In this document: piece by piece, positions 18,231 to 26,403 of the stretch | Layout of the letters: each line of letters begins with the position of its first letter | Numbering within the stretch: the first letter of the stretch is position 1 | From: Lachnospiraceae bacterium | Lineage (GTDB): Bacteria > Bacillota > Clostridia > Lachnospirales > Lachnospiraceae | Direction: 5' to 3' | Assembly (NCBI GenBank): GCA_017437785.1 | Contig: JAFRXH010000098.1 | Location: 1-64,000, forward strand | Length of the DNA stretch: 64,000 nucleotides | Notes under the pieces: generated by a model | Seen by the model: the letters and a program-made list of their open reading frames with translations, nothing else | Database searches by the model: none | Told to the model about the DNA's origin: nothing | Position numbers and translations under genes: made by a program

Positions 18231-19094
18231 TCAGGTATTGGTAAAGAGCGCCCTGTATTCACCGGGCGCCATGCCCTTCTCACTTCTGAAGACCCTGTTA
18301 AAACTGGGTATACTCTGGAATCCGGAGAGCATTGCGATCTCTGTAAGGGATCTGTCATTTGTGGCCAGCAGTTCGGTAGCCTTTTCAAGTCTTATCATAT
18401 TAAGCCATTTGCTGTAATTCATGCCGGTAACACTTTTGAATATCCTTGAAAAGTAGTCCTTACTGATGCCCGCCATCTCGGCCATAGCTCCCTGTGAGAG
18501 GTCATCCGAAGTAAGATTGTTCTTGATATAATCGGTAACAGCCATCATACGGCGCATTACATCATCTGTATAGCTGCCACTGTCTTCCATGCTCAGCTCC
18601 GTAGCAAATTCTCCTCTGTGCTCATCCATGGTAAGCATGAATTCCATCAGGAGCATACAGCATTTGAGCTCACGGTCATTGGCATTTGAATAAAAGATAT
18701 CGGTCATCTTCTGCACTATACCCTGAAGCTTCATTACCAGCTCCCTGTGGGCGTTGATACAGATCACATGGAGATTCCTGTATAAATGCATTATCCTCTG
18801 CAGGTCGAAGAGGGAATTCATAAAGGCATTTGAAAACTGTATGACCATGGCCTTTTCCCTGTCCGCATCTATTATGGCATGCATCTCCATGGGCCACATC
18901 AGCACAAAATCTCCGGGCACCAGCTTATAGGTATTCTGATTGACCATAAAGATATTGGTATCTCCGGGGCCCACCAGCACTATCTCCCCATAAGAATGCC
19001 AATGCATATGATAACTGCGCTCCTTATTTCCCGTGTACATATTAAAAGCACTTCTGCTGTCAAAATCGTAGGTTTCGTATTGACTGTAATCCAT
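18231..19094 (-). CDS. AraC-family transcriptional regulator
   Basis: About 287 residues with an N-terminal cupin-like sensor (HMHWHSYGEIVLV, KLVPGDFVLMWPMEMHAI) and a C-terminal double helix-turn-helix: LSQGAMAEMAGISKDYFSRIFK then LTEIAMLSGFQSIPSFNRVFR. The ATG at 19094 has AGGTGA before it; an in-frame GTG at 19106 would add four residues. It is probably the first gene of a unit with the RND exporter and divergent from the MATE gene, so it may control one or both exporters. Confidence 0.88.
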   Translation of the reverse strand: MDYSQYETYDFDSRSAFNMYTGNKERSYHMHWHSYGEIVLVGPGDTNIFMVNQNTYKLVPGDFVLMWPMEMHAIIDADREKAMVIQFSNAFMNSLFDLQRIMHLYRNLHVICINAHRELVMKLQGIVQKMTDIFYSNANDRELKCCMLLMEFMLTMDEHRGEFATELSMEDSGSYTDDVMRRMMAVTDYIKNNLTSDDLSQGAMAEMAGISKDYFSRIFKSVTGMNYSKWLNMIRLEKATELLATNDRSLTEIAMLSGFQSIPSFNRVFRSEKGMAPGEYRALFTNT

Positions 19095-19135
19095 ATTCAC
19101 CTGCACTTTCCGCCCTTTATCCCCGGAAGAGGGGA

Positions 19136-19157
19136 ATTATACCATCCCCGGTATAAT
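19136..19157. promoter_or_regulatory. Palindrome ATTATACC-N6-GGTATAAT between AraC and MATE genes
   Basis: The 8-bp arms are perfect and each contains a TATAAT. On the minus strand the left arm reads TGGTATAAT, an extended -10 that could serve the AraC gene. It is a good candidate operator in the 200-base divergent gap (19107-19320), which is otherwise AT-rich. Confidence 0.5.
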
Positions 19158-19320
19158 CCGGCTTATTATTTTTTGTTTAATAACAATATCATTTTTTGTC
19201 AAAAATCACAACAAAAACTGATAAAATTTACATCAAAGAATAAGAAGATGATACCCCTTCCCTGAAGTATATTACAGTTGTTACTTACAAATGACACATT
19301 ATTTTTTTGGTGAAATTGCT

Positions 19321-20694
19321 ATGAAGAATGCTTTAACAACAGATATGACAAGCGGAAATACCGTCAGACACATAATATTTTTTGCCATCCCGGCTCTGAT
19401 CGGCAATCTGTTTCAGCAGATATATAATATAGCCGATTCCGTTATAGTCGGAAGGGTCGTAGGCCCCAATGCATTAGCAGCGGTAGGCGCCACGTCTTCC
19501 ATAACCTTTTTATTCTTTGCCCTTTGCAACGGCATAGGAAACGGCGGCGGTATCATCGCCTCCCAGTATTACGGATCCCATGATGACGATAAAGTAAAGA
19601 ACTGCATCGTGAACACCGGCTTCATCATGCTGATCGTCCCTCTTTTATTCGGGATCACAGGCTTTATCCTGGCTCCCGATCTGTTAAGGATCCTTGGCAC
19701 ACCCGCAGAAGTATTTGCCGATGCCACTATGTATGTACGCTATATGTGTGTGGGGCTTTTGTTCGTTTCCCTCTATAATTATATGTCCGCTATGCTAAGG
19801 GCGCTGGGGGATTCAAAGTCTCCCCTGTATTTCCTGATCATTTCCACCGTAGTGAACGTAGTCCTGGATATACTTTTTGTCTACTACTTAAAGATGGGTA
19901 TACAGGGCGCGGCTCTGGCTACCGTCATATCACAGTTTATATCGGCTGTAAGCTGCGGTATCTTTGCCCGGATGACCAATACCTATTTCAAACTCACAAA
20001 AAGCGATTTTAAATTAAATGCGGATATGTCATTTAAGGTCGTACGTCTGGGCGTACCCATGTCCTTACAGTTCGCGCTTATCGCCATCTCATCCATGGCC
20101 GTACAGCGTATAGTCAATTCTTACGGCCCCACGGTACTGGCTGCGTTTACGGCCACCAACAGGATAGAGCAGCTTATCCACCAGCCTTATATGACCCTGG
20201 GTGCTTCACTCTCTACCTTCTGCGGACAGAATTACGGAGCCAAAAAATATGACCGCGTCTATGAAGGATACCGTAAAGGCACCATGATCATGATCGCGAT
20301 CACTGCAGCAATGATGTTTGTTATGCAGTTTTTCGGCGGAGCCATCACATCCCTCTTTGTTCCCGAGCCGGAAGTCATCAGGCTGGGAGCCATGGGACTT
20401 CGTATAAACAGCTTGTTTTACGTAGCTCTGGGAATGATCTATGTGGTACGCGGCGTGCTCACCGGAGTGGGCGATGCATTCTTTGCACTCTTTAACGGCA
20501 TCGTAGAGGTGGCCGGCAGGTTTACGATCCCCCTGCTGATGACAAGCTACTTAGGCTTCGGAGCATCAGGTATATGGTGGTCTACCGGCCTGGTATGGGT
20601 TTTAAGCGCTGCCGGTGCCGTCTTAAGATATGTTACCCACCTTAATGTAAAGACCGGTATCATGGCCAAAGATCTCAAGAGAATAACGGTATAG
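19321..20694 (+). CDS. MATE-family multidrug/metabolite exporter
   Basis: About 458 residues and 12 predicted membrane helices in two homologous halves; typical starts are TSGNTVRHIIFFAIPALIGNLFQQIYN and the second-half MSLQFALIAISSMAVQRIVNSYG. Family members exchange cationic drugs or metabolites for protons or sodium. ATG 19321 is chosen: GGTGA lies upstream and the protein then begins in the family manner, while ATG 19291 has no ribosome site. The last 20 bases overlap the tail of the convergent serine hydrolase gene. Confidence 0.92.
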   Translation: MKNALTTDMTSGNTVRHIIFFAIPALIGNLFQQIYNIADSVIVGRVVGPNALAAVGATSSITFLFFALCNGIGNGGGIIASQYYGSHDDDKVKNCIVNTGFIMLIVPLLFGITGFILAPDLLRILGTPAEVFADATMYVRYMCVGLLFVSLYNYMSAMLRALGDSKSPLYFLIISTVVNVVLDILFVYYLKMGIQGAALATVISQFISAVSCGIFARMTNTYFKLTKSDFKLNADMSFKVVRLGVPMSLQFALIAISSMAVQRIVNSYGPTVLAAFTATNRIEQLIHQPYMTLGASLSTFCGQNYGAKKYDRVYEGYRKGTMIMIAITAAMMFVMQFFGGAITSLFVPEPEVIRLGAMGLRINSLFYVALGMIYVVRGVLTGVGDAFFALFNGIVEVAGRFTIPLLMTSYLGFGASGIWWSTGLVWVLSAAGAVLRYVTHLNVKTGIMAKDLKRITV

Positions 20695-21868
20695 ACTTTC
20701 TTATGATGTCTGTTTCCTGCATGCTTCCGAAGACCGCATTTACAAGACTTCTGGACAGCTGGCTGCTGCCGGCATCGGTACGCTGCAGGCACAGCATTAT
20801 CCCCGTTTTGCTTTCCGGATGTATCAGCATATAAGGTCCTGTCCAGCCATCCCAGCCGAAGGCGCCTGCGGGTGCGAAACTCCCGGAGAGACCGGGATTT
20901 TCATGGCATCTTAAAAGATTGCCGTATCCGTATCCTTTTAAGGAATCCCAGTTCGCAAATGTACGCTGCTTTCCGTCAAGGCCATTGGTCCTCATAAAAT
21001 CCACCATAAATCTGTTTGCGATCCCGGCCTTCCCCGATGACAGTTCACAAGCCAGCTTTGCCAGATCCTGCGGCGTGGAGAATAATCCCGCACCGCCCGA
21101 CTGGAACGCAGGCCGCTCTTTAACATCATAAATACACAGATTAACAAAATCCACTTCATCAGGATCTTCACCGGCATTCTTATATAGCACAGCCAGCCTG
21201 TCCCTCTTTTCCGCCGGTACATAAAAGTCCGTATCAGTCATACCCAGCGGATCCGTTATCTCCTTCTTCATAAAATCCGCCAGTTCCATATCGCTTATCT
21301 TTTCTATGACCGCACCCAGCACATCCGCAGATGATCCGTACATCCACTCGCTTCCCGGCTCAAACATAAGCGGCAGCTTACCCATCTCATGCACAAATTC
21401 CTGCGTGCTCATGCTTTTTCCGCTTCTTATGCTCTCATCGAGCTTTGCCCATAATTCATTTGTCTGCGCGGCACCTTCATGTCCATCGCCCGGATAAGCC
21501 AGACCCGAAGTCATATTGAGCAGATCTCTTACAGTCACCTGTCTGCAGCCTGTCTTCTTCCAGCCTTTTATATAATAGGCATTTTCAAATTCCGGGAAGA
21601 AACGCGACACTTCCCAGAACGTATCAAGCTTCCCCCGGCTCATAAGTATCATCGCGCTAAGGGAGGTAAATATCTTCGTACATGAATATATGCGGCAGAT
21701 GGTATCATTCGCAAAAGCTCTCTTTTCCTTTACATCCGCATACCCGGCCGCCTGCTCCAGAACCTTTTCCCCATCCTTATAAAGGATGAACACACCGCCG
21801 TTTTCTTCACCCGCGGCTATCGCACGCTCCATTATCTCTTTTACATTCTGCTTAAGATCGTATGCCAT
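20675..21868 (-). CDS. Serine hydrolase of the beta-lactamase/class C penicillin-binding family
   Basis: A 397-residue protein with the catalytic SxxK motif SCTK at 62-65 in IYSCTKIFTSLSA, the second motif WMYGSSADVLG (Tyr-Gly-Ser in place of Tyr-x-Asn) and the LLNMTSGL segment of the family. No signal peptide or membrane segment is seen, so it is likely cytoplasmic, which argues for an esterase or peptidase rather than antibiotic hydrolysis. It stands alone, with its tail inside the 3' end of the MATE gene. Confidence 0.85.
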   Translation of the reverse strand: MAYDLKQNVKEIMERAIAAGEENGGVFILYKDGEKVLEQAAGYADVKEKRAFANDTICRIYSCTKIFTSLSAMILMSRGKLDTFWEVSRFFPEFENAYYIKGWKKTGCRQVTVRDLLNMTSGLAYPGDGHEGAAQTNELWAKLDESIRSGKSMSTQEFVHEMGKLPLMFEPGSEWMYGSSADVLGAVIEKISDMELADFMKKEITDPLGMTDTDFYVPAEKRDRLAVLYKNAGEDPDEVDFVNLCIYDVKERPAFQSGGAGLFSTPQDLAKLACELSSGKAGIANRFMVDFMRTNGLDGKQRTFANWDSLKGYGYGNLLRCHENPGLSGSFAPAGAFGWDGWTGPYMLIHPESKTGIMLCLQRTDAGSSQLSRSLVNAVFGSMQETDIIRKSIPLFS

Positions 21869-21970
21869 CTCTTTATCTCCCTTTTGATCAGAATTTACTC
21901 CTTAATATCCTATCATGAATGCTGGTCGTTTTCAATGGAGGCACAGGAAGGCTGATGAAGGCGGCCGCGC

Positions 21971-21999
21971 TTGAAACAAAAGCCTCTGCATGGTATAAT
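21971..21999 (+). promoter_or_regulatory. Promoter of the NYN/ABC unit
   Basis: TTGAAA (21971-21976), 17-bp spacer, TGGTATAAT ending 21999; about 70 bases before ATG 22074. Confidence 0.68.
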
Positions 22000-22073
22000 T
22001 TTACGGAGTGTGCCAAGCGGCATGGATGCGTTGGATCCGTTTTACGGACACAGAGTATAGTAGGGAGATTTTT

Positions 22074-23147
22074 ATGACGATTTATCTTATAGATTTTGAA
22101 AATGTCAGCATAGGCGGTCTTAAGGGCGCTTCCGAACTGGGACAGAACGATCTGGTATTTCTGTTTTCATCAAAAAATGCCGCAAGACTTACTACCGCCA
22201 CTCTGGCTACCTTTAACAGTACCACTCTCAAATTCGTAGAGGTTCCGGTTAAAAAGCAGTCGCTGGATATGCACCTGGTTTCCTATCTGGGATATCTGAT
22301 AGGTACCACGGACGCCGAGCACTTCATCATCATAAGCAATGATCACGATTATGATAATATAATGGCCTTCTGGAGAGCCAACGGACGCAATGTTACCGTT
22401 GAGCGCAGAGGAAGTATCGCCGTTAATCCCGCGCAGGATAATAAGCCGTCCGAAAACAGACGCAGACGCCGCAGCAGTTCAAATACCCAGGCTGCCCCTG
22501 CTGTCCAGACAGAAGCCGGAAAAGCCATCGCGGGTGACACAGCAGCCGAAGAAAAAAAGCCTGAAAGCAAAAAGCGCGGCAGATCCGTTTCCACAGTAAA
22601 TACAGATCAGAAAGCTGCCGGTACAGTGTCTGAAGATGCAAAGAACGATAAGGCTGCAGCTATACGTGAGGAACTCAGTAAAGTATATGATGAGGCCGTA
22701 TGTAAAGACGTACTCCGCATCATTTCTTCCCATTCGGATGAGCGTAATCCCTTGACCTCCATACATAACGATCTGAGGGATACTTACCAGGATCCCGATT
22801 ATCTGGATATCTACAAGATAATCAAACCGATACTGTCTCCCGCTCCGGGAAGAAGATCAAGACACAACACAAAGACCGCAAACACGTCGCAGAAGCCGGC
22901 TTCGGATAAAGCCCCCAATTCCTCCGTGACCCGTATCAACAACGAGGTACAGAAGATACTCAGCAAAGCAAAGTACGAAACCGAGATAATAAGCCATGTT
23001 GCCGGCCTGGCAGCCAAAAGCCACGGCGTCAAAAACGGTAAAATGGCTGTTTACAGAGGGATAATCTCCAAATACGGCAGGGAAAAAGGTTTAGAGATCT
23101 ACGATAAGCTCAAGGCCCTGTTATCCGATCCCGGTCTTTGGGAATAA
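22074..23147 (+). CDS. NYN/PIN-like domain protein (putative RNase) with two helical C-terminal modules
   Basis: About 357 residues. The first 105 form a PIN-like NYN nuclease domain: IYLIDFENV (acidic pair) and HFIIISNDHDYDNIM, where conserved acids bind metal in relatives. A basic, Ala/Lys-rich linker (about 110-195) follows. Then come two helical segments: VCKDVLRIISSHSDERNPL to about residue 260, and INNEVQKILSKAKYETEIISHVAGLAAKS to the end. I do not recognise these modules; they could bind RNA or partners. Start 22074 is supported by TAGGGAGA; the upstream in-frame ATG 22008 is not. The ABC exporter follows after 27 bases. Confidence 0.75.
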   Translation: MTIYLIDFENVSIGGLKGASELGQNDLVFLFSSKNAARLTTATLATFNSTTLKFVEVPVKKQSLDMHLVSYLGYLIGTTDAEHFIIISNDHDYDNIMAFWRANGRNVTVERRGSIAVNPAQDNKPSENRRRRRSSSNTQAAPAVQTEAGKAIAGDTAAEEKKPESKKRGRSVSTVNTDQKAAGTVSEDAKNDKAAAIREELSKVYDEAVCKDVLRIISSHSDERNPLTSIHNDLRDTYQDPDYLDIYKIIKPILSPAPGRRSRHNTKTANTSQKPASDKAPNSSVTRINNEVQKILSKAKYETEIISHVAGLAAKSHGVKNGKMAVYRGIISKYGREKGLEIYDKLKALLSDPGLWE

Positions 23148-23174
23148 ATCTGCCGGATAAAGGATCATACATCA

Positions 23175-24920
23175 ATGAACGTTTACAGAAAACTTAAGAT
23201 AGTCTTAAATTCCAGACAGAAGAAGCGTGTCGTCCTTCTGTGTATACTCATATTCTTCAGCGCACTCATGGAACTGCTGAGCGTCGGTATCATAATCCCG
23301 CTCATTACTGCCGTAGTCAGCCCCGATACGATACTGGAAAATGAAAAAGTTAGATTTGTGCTGGGTCTGGCAGGGCTTGAAAATATAGATCCCGGCATCT
23401 TTGTACGTATCCTTCTGCTGACCACCATGGGGATATTCTTTTTTAAGAATGTCTATCTTTTTATCCTGACTGTAGTGCAGAGCCGCTTTATCGCCAATGC
23501 ACGCAGCATGACTTCCATAAGGCTTATGGGTGATTATTTAAACCGTCCGTACGAGTACTATCTTAATGCGGATGTTAACATGATGCTCCAGACAGTCAAC
23601 AAGGACATCCCGCATATCTTTGAGTTGCTGCAGGAATGCATGCTGCTGATATCCGAGTCTGCAGTATCCGTATGTATATGTACGCTGCTGCTGATCATCG
23701 ATCCTATCATGACCTTAAGCATGGCTGTTCTCTTAGGTTCCATGCTCTTACTTATAGCGCTGATATTAAAACCCAGACTGGCAAGGATAGGTAACAAGCG
23801 TGTCAACGAGCAGAACAACATGATGAAGTGGATGCAGCAGGGTATCTTCGGTATCAAGGATGTTAAAGTGGCCGCAAAAGAAAAGTATTTCCTGGAAAGA
23901 TTTGATGAGGGCAGCCGTGCCCAGTCCGATGCACTCGGAAAATACACGATATTCAACCAGTTCCCCCGTCTTGTTATCGAGACCGTCTGTATAGTGGGGC
24001 TTTTGTTCTATATGTTTGTTGCAGTAATGATGGGACATGACCTTAAAGACATGCTGCCGCAGCTGATGGCTTTCGGAGTGGCAGCCGTACGTCTGATGCC
24101 TGCGGTCAACCGTGTTTCAACGCATTTATCGGCTATAGCTTATTTTGAACCTTCACTGGATGTGGTCGTAGATAATCTTGACCTTGATCTGGCGGGACTT
24201 AAGGATGCAAAGATAGAAGACAGATCCGCTGACACCCAGGATCTTAAGAAGGATATACTCTTAAAAGATATCTCCTATCATTATCCCAATACGGAGAAAC
24301 TGATATTTGACAATGCCGGCATGAGTATACCCGTCGGGGCATCGGTAGGTGTTATCGGCCCCTCCGGCGCGGGAAAGACCACCATCGTGGATATACTGCT
24401 TGGTCTATTACAGCCCCAGAAAGGACAGATACTGGTGGACGGAAAAGAAGTAACTCCGGGGGATGCCGCCTGGTTTTCGAACATAGGCTATATAGCCCAA
24501 AACATTTACATGCTGGATACCACCATCCGCGAGAATGTAGCCTTTGGTCTGTCTGATAAAGAAGCCGATGAAAAGCGTATATGGGAAGTACTGGACGAAG
24601 CACAGATGGGCGATTTCGTACGAAAACTCCCCGAAGGCCTTGATACCGTGATAGGCGACCGCGGCGTACGTATCTCCGGAGGACAGAGACAGCGTTTAGG
24701 CATAGCCCGCGCACTGTATAACGATCCGGATCTGCTGGTATTTGACGAAGCCACCAGCGCTCTTGATAATGAAACAGAGGCTGCTATCATGGATGCGATA
24801 GGCAGCCTCAAAGGTCGTAAAACTATGGTCATAATAGCTCATCGTCTGAAGACGATAGAGAATTGCGATATCGTCTACCGCGTGGAGAATGGCAAGATCA
24901 CAAAAACCGATAAGGCCTGA
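23175..24920 (+). CDS. ABC exporter, fused membrane and ATPase domains (PglK-like lipid flippase group)
   Basis: A 581-residue half-transporter. Residues 1 to about 320 hold six membrane helices; the rest is the ATPase with Walker A GPSGAGKTT, signature SGGQRQR, Walker B LLVFDEATSALD and switch IIAHRL. The overall pattern (MELLSVGIIIPLI start, long linker) resembles PglK-type flippases of lipid-linked oligosaccharides and related exporters; the substrate cannot be fixed. It is cotranscribed with the NYN gene and runs tail to tail with the DUF349 gene, only 3 bases apart. Confidence 0.88.
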   Translation: MNVYRKLKIVLNSRQKKRVVLLCILIFFSALMELLSVGIIIPLITAVVSPDTILENEKVRFVLGLAGLENIDPGIFVRILLLTTMGIFFFKNVYLFILTVVQSRFIANARSMTSIRLMGDYLNRPYEYYLNADVNMMLQTVNKDIPHIFELLQECMLLISESAVSVCICTLLLIIDPIMTLSMAVLLGSMLLLIALILKPRLARIGNKRVNEQNNMMKWMQQGIFGIKDVKVAAKEKYFLERFDEGSRAQSDALGKYTIFNQFPRLVIETVCIVGLLFYMFVAVMMGHDLKDMLPQLMAFGVAAVRLMPAVNRVSTHLSAIAYFEPSLDVVVDNLDLDLAGLKDAKIEDRSADTQDLKKDILLKDISYHYPNTEKLIFDNAGMSIPVGASVGVIGPSGAGKTTIVDILLGLLQPQKGQILVDGKEVTPGDAAWFSNIGYIAQNIYMLDTTIRENVAFGLSDKEADEKRIWEVLDEAQMGDFVRKLPEGLDTVIGDRGVRISGGQRQRLGIARALYNDPDLLVFDEATSALDNETEAAIMDAIGSLKGRKTMVIIAHRLKTIENCDIVYRVENGKITKTDKA

Positions 24921-24923
24921 TCC

Positions 24924-26312
24924 TTACATTTCCTTTTCCATGCGGTCTATCTCTTCCTGAAGGGTCTTTATCTGCTCTTCATTTTCAGCAATCCAGCCCT
25001 GTATCTGCTCCTTCTTCTCATCGCTTACGGTAGTCTCAAGACGCTCCTTAAGCTTAGTGATGTTGGCAGTTATATTTTCGATACGCAGTTTGCGGCGCTC
25101 GATAGCACCCTTTGTATTCTCGACCCACTGCTCGTGACGCTGGGAATCGCTGCTGCGTTTGCCGTTCCAGAAAGCATCCTGGGCTTCTCTGAGCTGTTTC
25201 CACAGATTCTCCTCAAAACGTTTTCCTGCAGAACCTATCTTCTTCCACTCTTCATTAATGGCTTTCATACGGTCTGCTGCAGTCCTGCTGTAATCGCCGG
25301 ACTCTGCATACTTCTTTGCCTCTTCGATCAGATCCTTCTTTGCATCCCTGCGTGCGTTATACTCCGCATCACGCTCCTTGCGAAGCTCATTACGCTTTGC
25401 ATAAAAATCGTTACGTACCTGCTGGAACGCCTGCCACAGTCTCTCATCATCGGCATGGCCGGCCTGGCCGCTCTTCTTCCACTCTTCGAGCAGTCCTTCC
25501 AGTCCCTGATGAACCTTTTCCATATCGCTAAGATCTTTGGTAAGCTCCGAAGCCCTTGCGATTATATTTTCCTTAACACTGATGCGCTCGTTTCTCTGCG
25601 CCTCGTAATGATCATGCTTCTTATCATAAAATACCTGCTGTGCGGAATGGAACTCCTCCCAGAGAGCATCATTATCAGCGCCTGCTCTTCCGGTCTTTTT
25701 CCAAAGCTCCATCAGCTCCTTCATCCTGTCCGTAGCCTTATCCCAGTCTTCGGGAGCATTAAGGCTCTTTGCCTCTTCGATAAGGGCTTTCTTCGCCTCG
25801 GTATTCTTCTTTACAGCCTCTTTCTTATCCAGATCAGCCTTGTTACGGGCTATCAGGCTGTTGCAGCGTCCTGCCAGATCCTGCTCCTTGGGAGTATTAT
25901 GATCCGGAAGAGCGGCAAACTTTGCCAGTACGGCGTCTACTGCCGCATTATCATATTCATCTCCCTTCATCAGCTCCCTGGCTTCATCCAGTACCGCATC
26001 CTTTTTCTTTATATTCTCTTCGATAACAGAGAGCGGATCACCACTTAATCCTTCACCGTATTCAACCGTGGCGCCTTCTGCAGCAGAATGCTTCCAGCAT
26101 AAGAGACGGTATCCGCCGTCTGCCTGTATAGCCAGGAAAGTACCGTGACCATCCTCTGCAGCTGCATCGGGGCTTATCGCATTTCCCTCTGCATCCTTTG
26201 CACCATACAACACCTCAACGATCCTGCTGCCTGACGGATAATGCATTCTCTCACGGGTAACAGAAAGCTCATCATTAAAATCCGGTAAACTGCTGTAAGT
26301 GATAGCGCTCAT
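24924..26312 (-). CDS. DUF349 repeat protein
   Basis: A 462-residue soluble, highly charged helical protein. After a distinct N-terminal domain (about 1-100, with FLAIQADGGYRLLCWKHS) it carries at least three DUF349 repeats recognised by MELWKKTGRAG, LEEWKKSGQAG and NEEWKKIGSAG, each followed by LWxxF or LWKQL. A C-terminal coiled coil ends the protein. The biochemical role of DUF349 proteins is not settled. AGGAG precedes the ATG and a strong promoter lies directly upstream. Confidence 0.85.
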   Translation of the reverse strand: MSAITYSSLPDFNDELSVTRERMHYPSGSRIVEVLYGAKDAEGNAISPDAAAEDGHGTFLAIQADGGYRLLCWKHSAAEGATVEYGEGLSGDPLSVIEENIKKKDAVLDEARELMKGDEYDNAAVDAVLAKFAALPDHNTPKEQDLAGRCNSLIARNKADLDKKEAVKKNTEAKKALIEEAKSLNAPEDWDKATDRMKELMELWKKTGRAGADNDALWEEFHSAQQVFYDKKHDHYEAQRNERISVKENIIARASELTKDLSDMEKVHQGLEGLLEEWKKSGQAGHADDERLWQAFQQVRNDFYAKRNELRKERDAEYNARRDAKKDLIEEAKKYAESGDYSRTAADRMKAINEEWKKIGSAGKRFEENLWKQLREAQDAFWNGKRSSDSQRHEQWVENTKGAIERRKLRIENITANITKLKERLETTVSDEKKEQIQGWIAENEEQIKTLQEEIDRMEKEM

Positions 26313-26374
26313 GTTCTTGTCTCCTCTTTTAGTTGAAATGTAGATATTTTAAGATGTTTTGCACTGCAATAATA

Positions 26375-26403
26375 ATTGTATTTAATGCCCTGTAATTTGT
26401 CAA
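26375..26403 (-). promoter_or_regulatory. Promoter of the DUF349 gene
   Basis: Minus strand TTGACA (26403-26398), 17-bp spacer, TACAAT (26380-26375). The -35 box overlaps the TGA stop of the EAL gene at 26402-26400. Confidence 0.75.

Noticed and set aside
20675..21868. Beta-lactamase giving antibiotic resistance
   Set aside because: No signal peptide and a Tyr-Gly-Ser second motif; a general serine hydrolase is safer.
25134..26048. 304-codon plus-strand open frame
   Set aside because: It lies wholly inside the DUF349 gene on the other strand and its hydrophobic content comes from the complement of charged codons.
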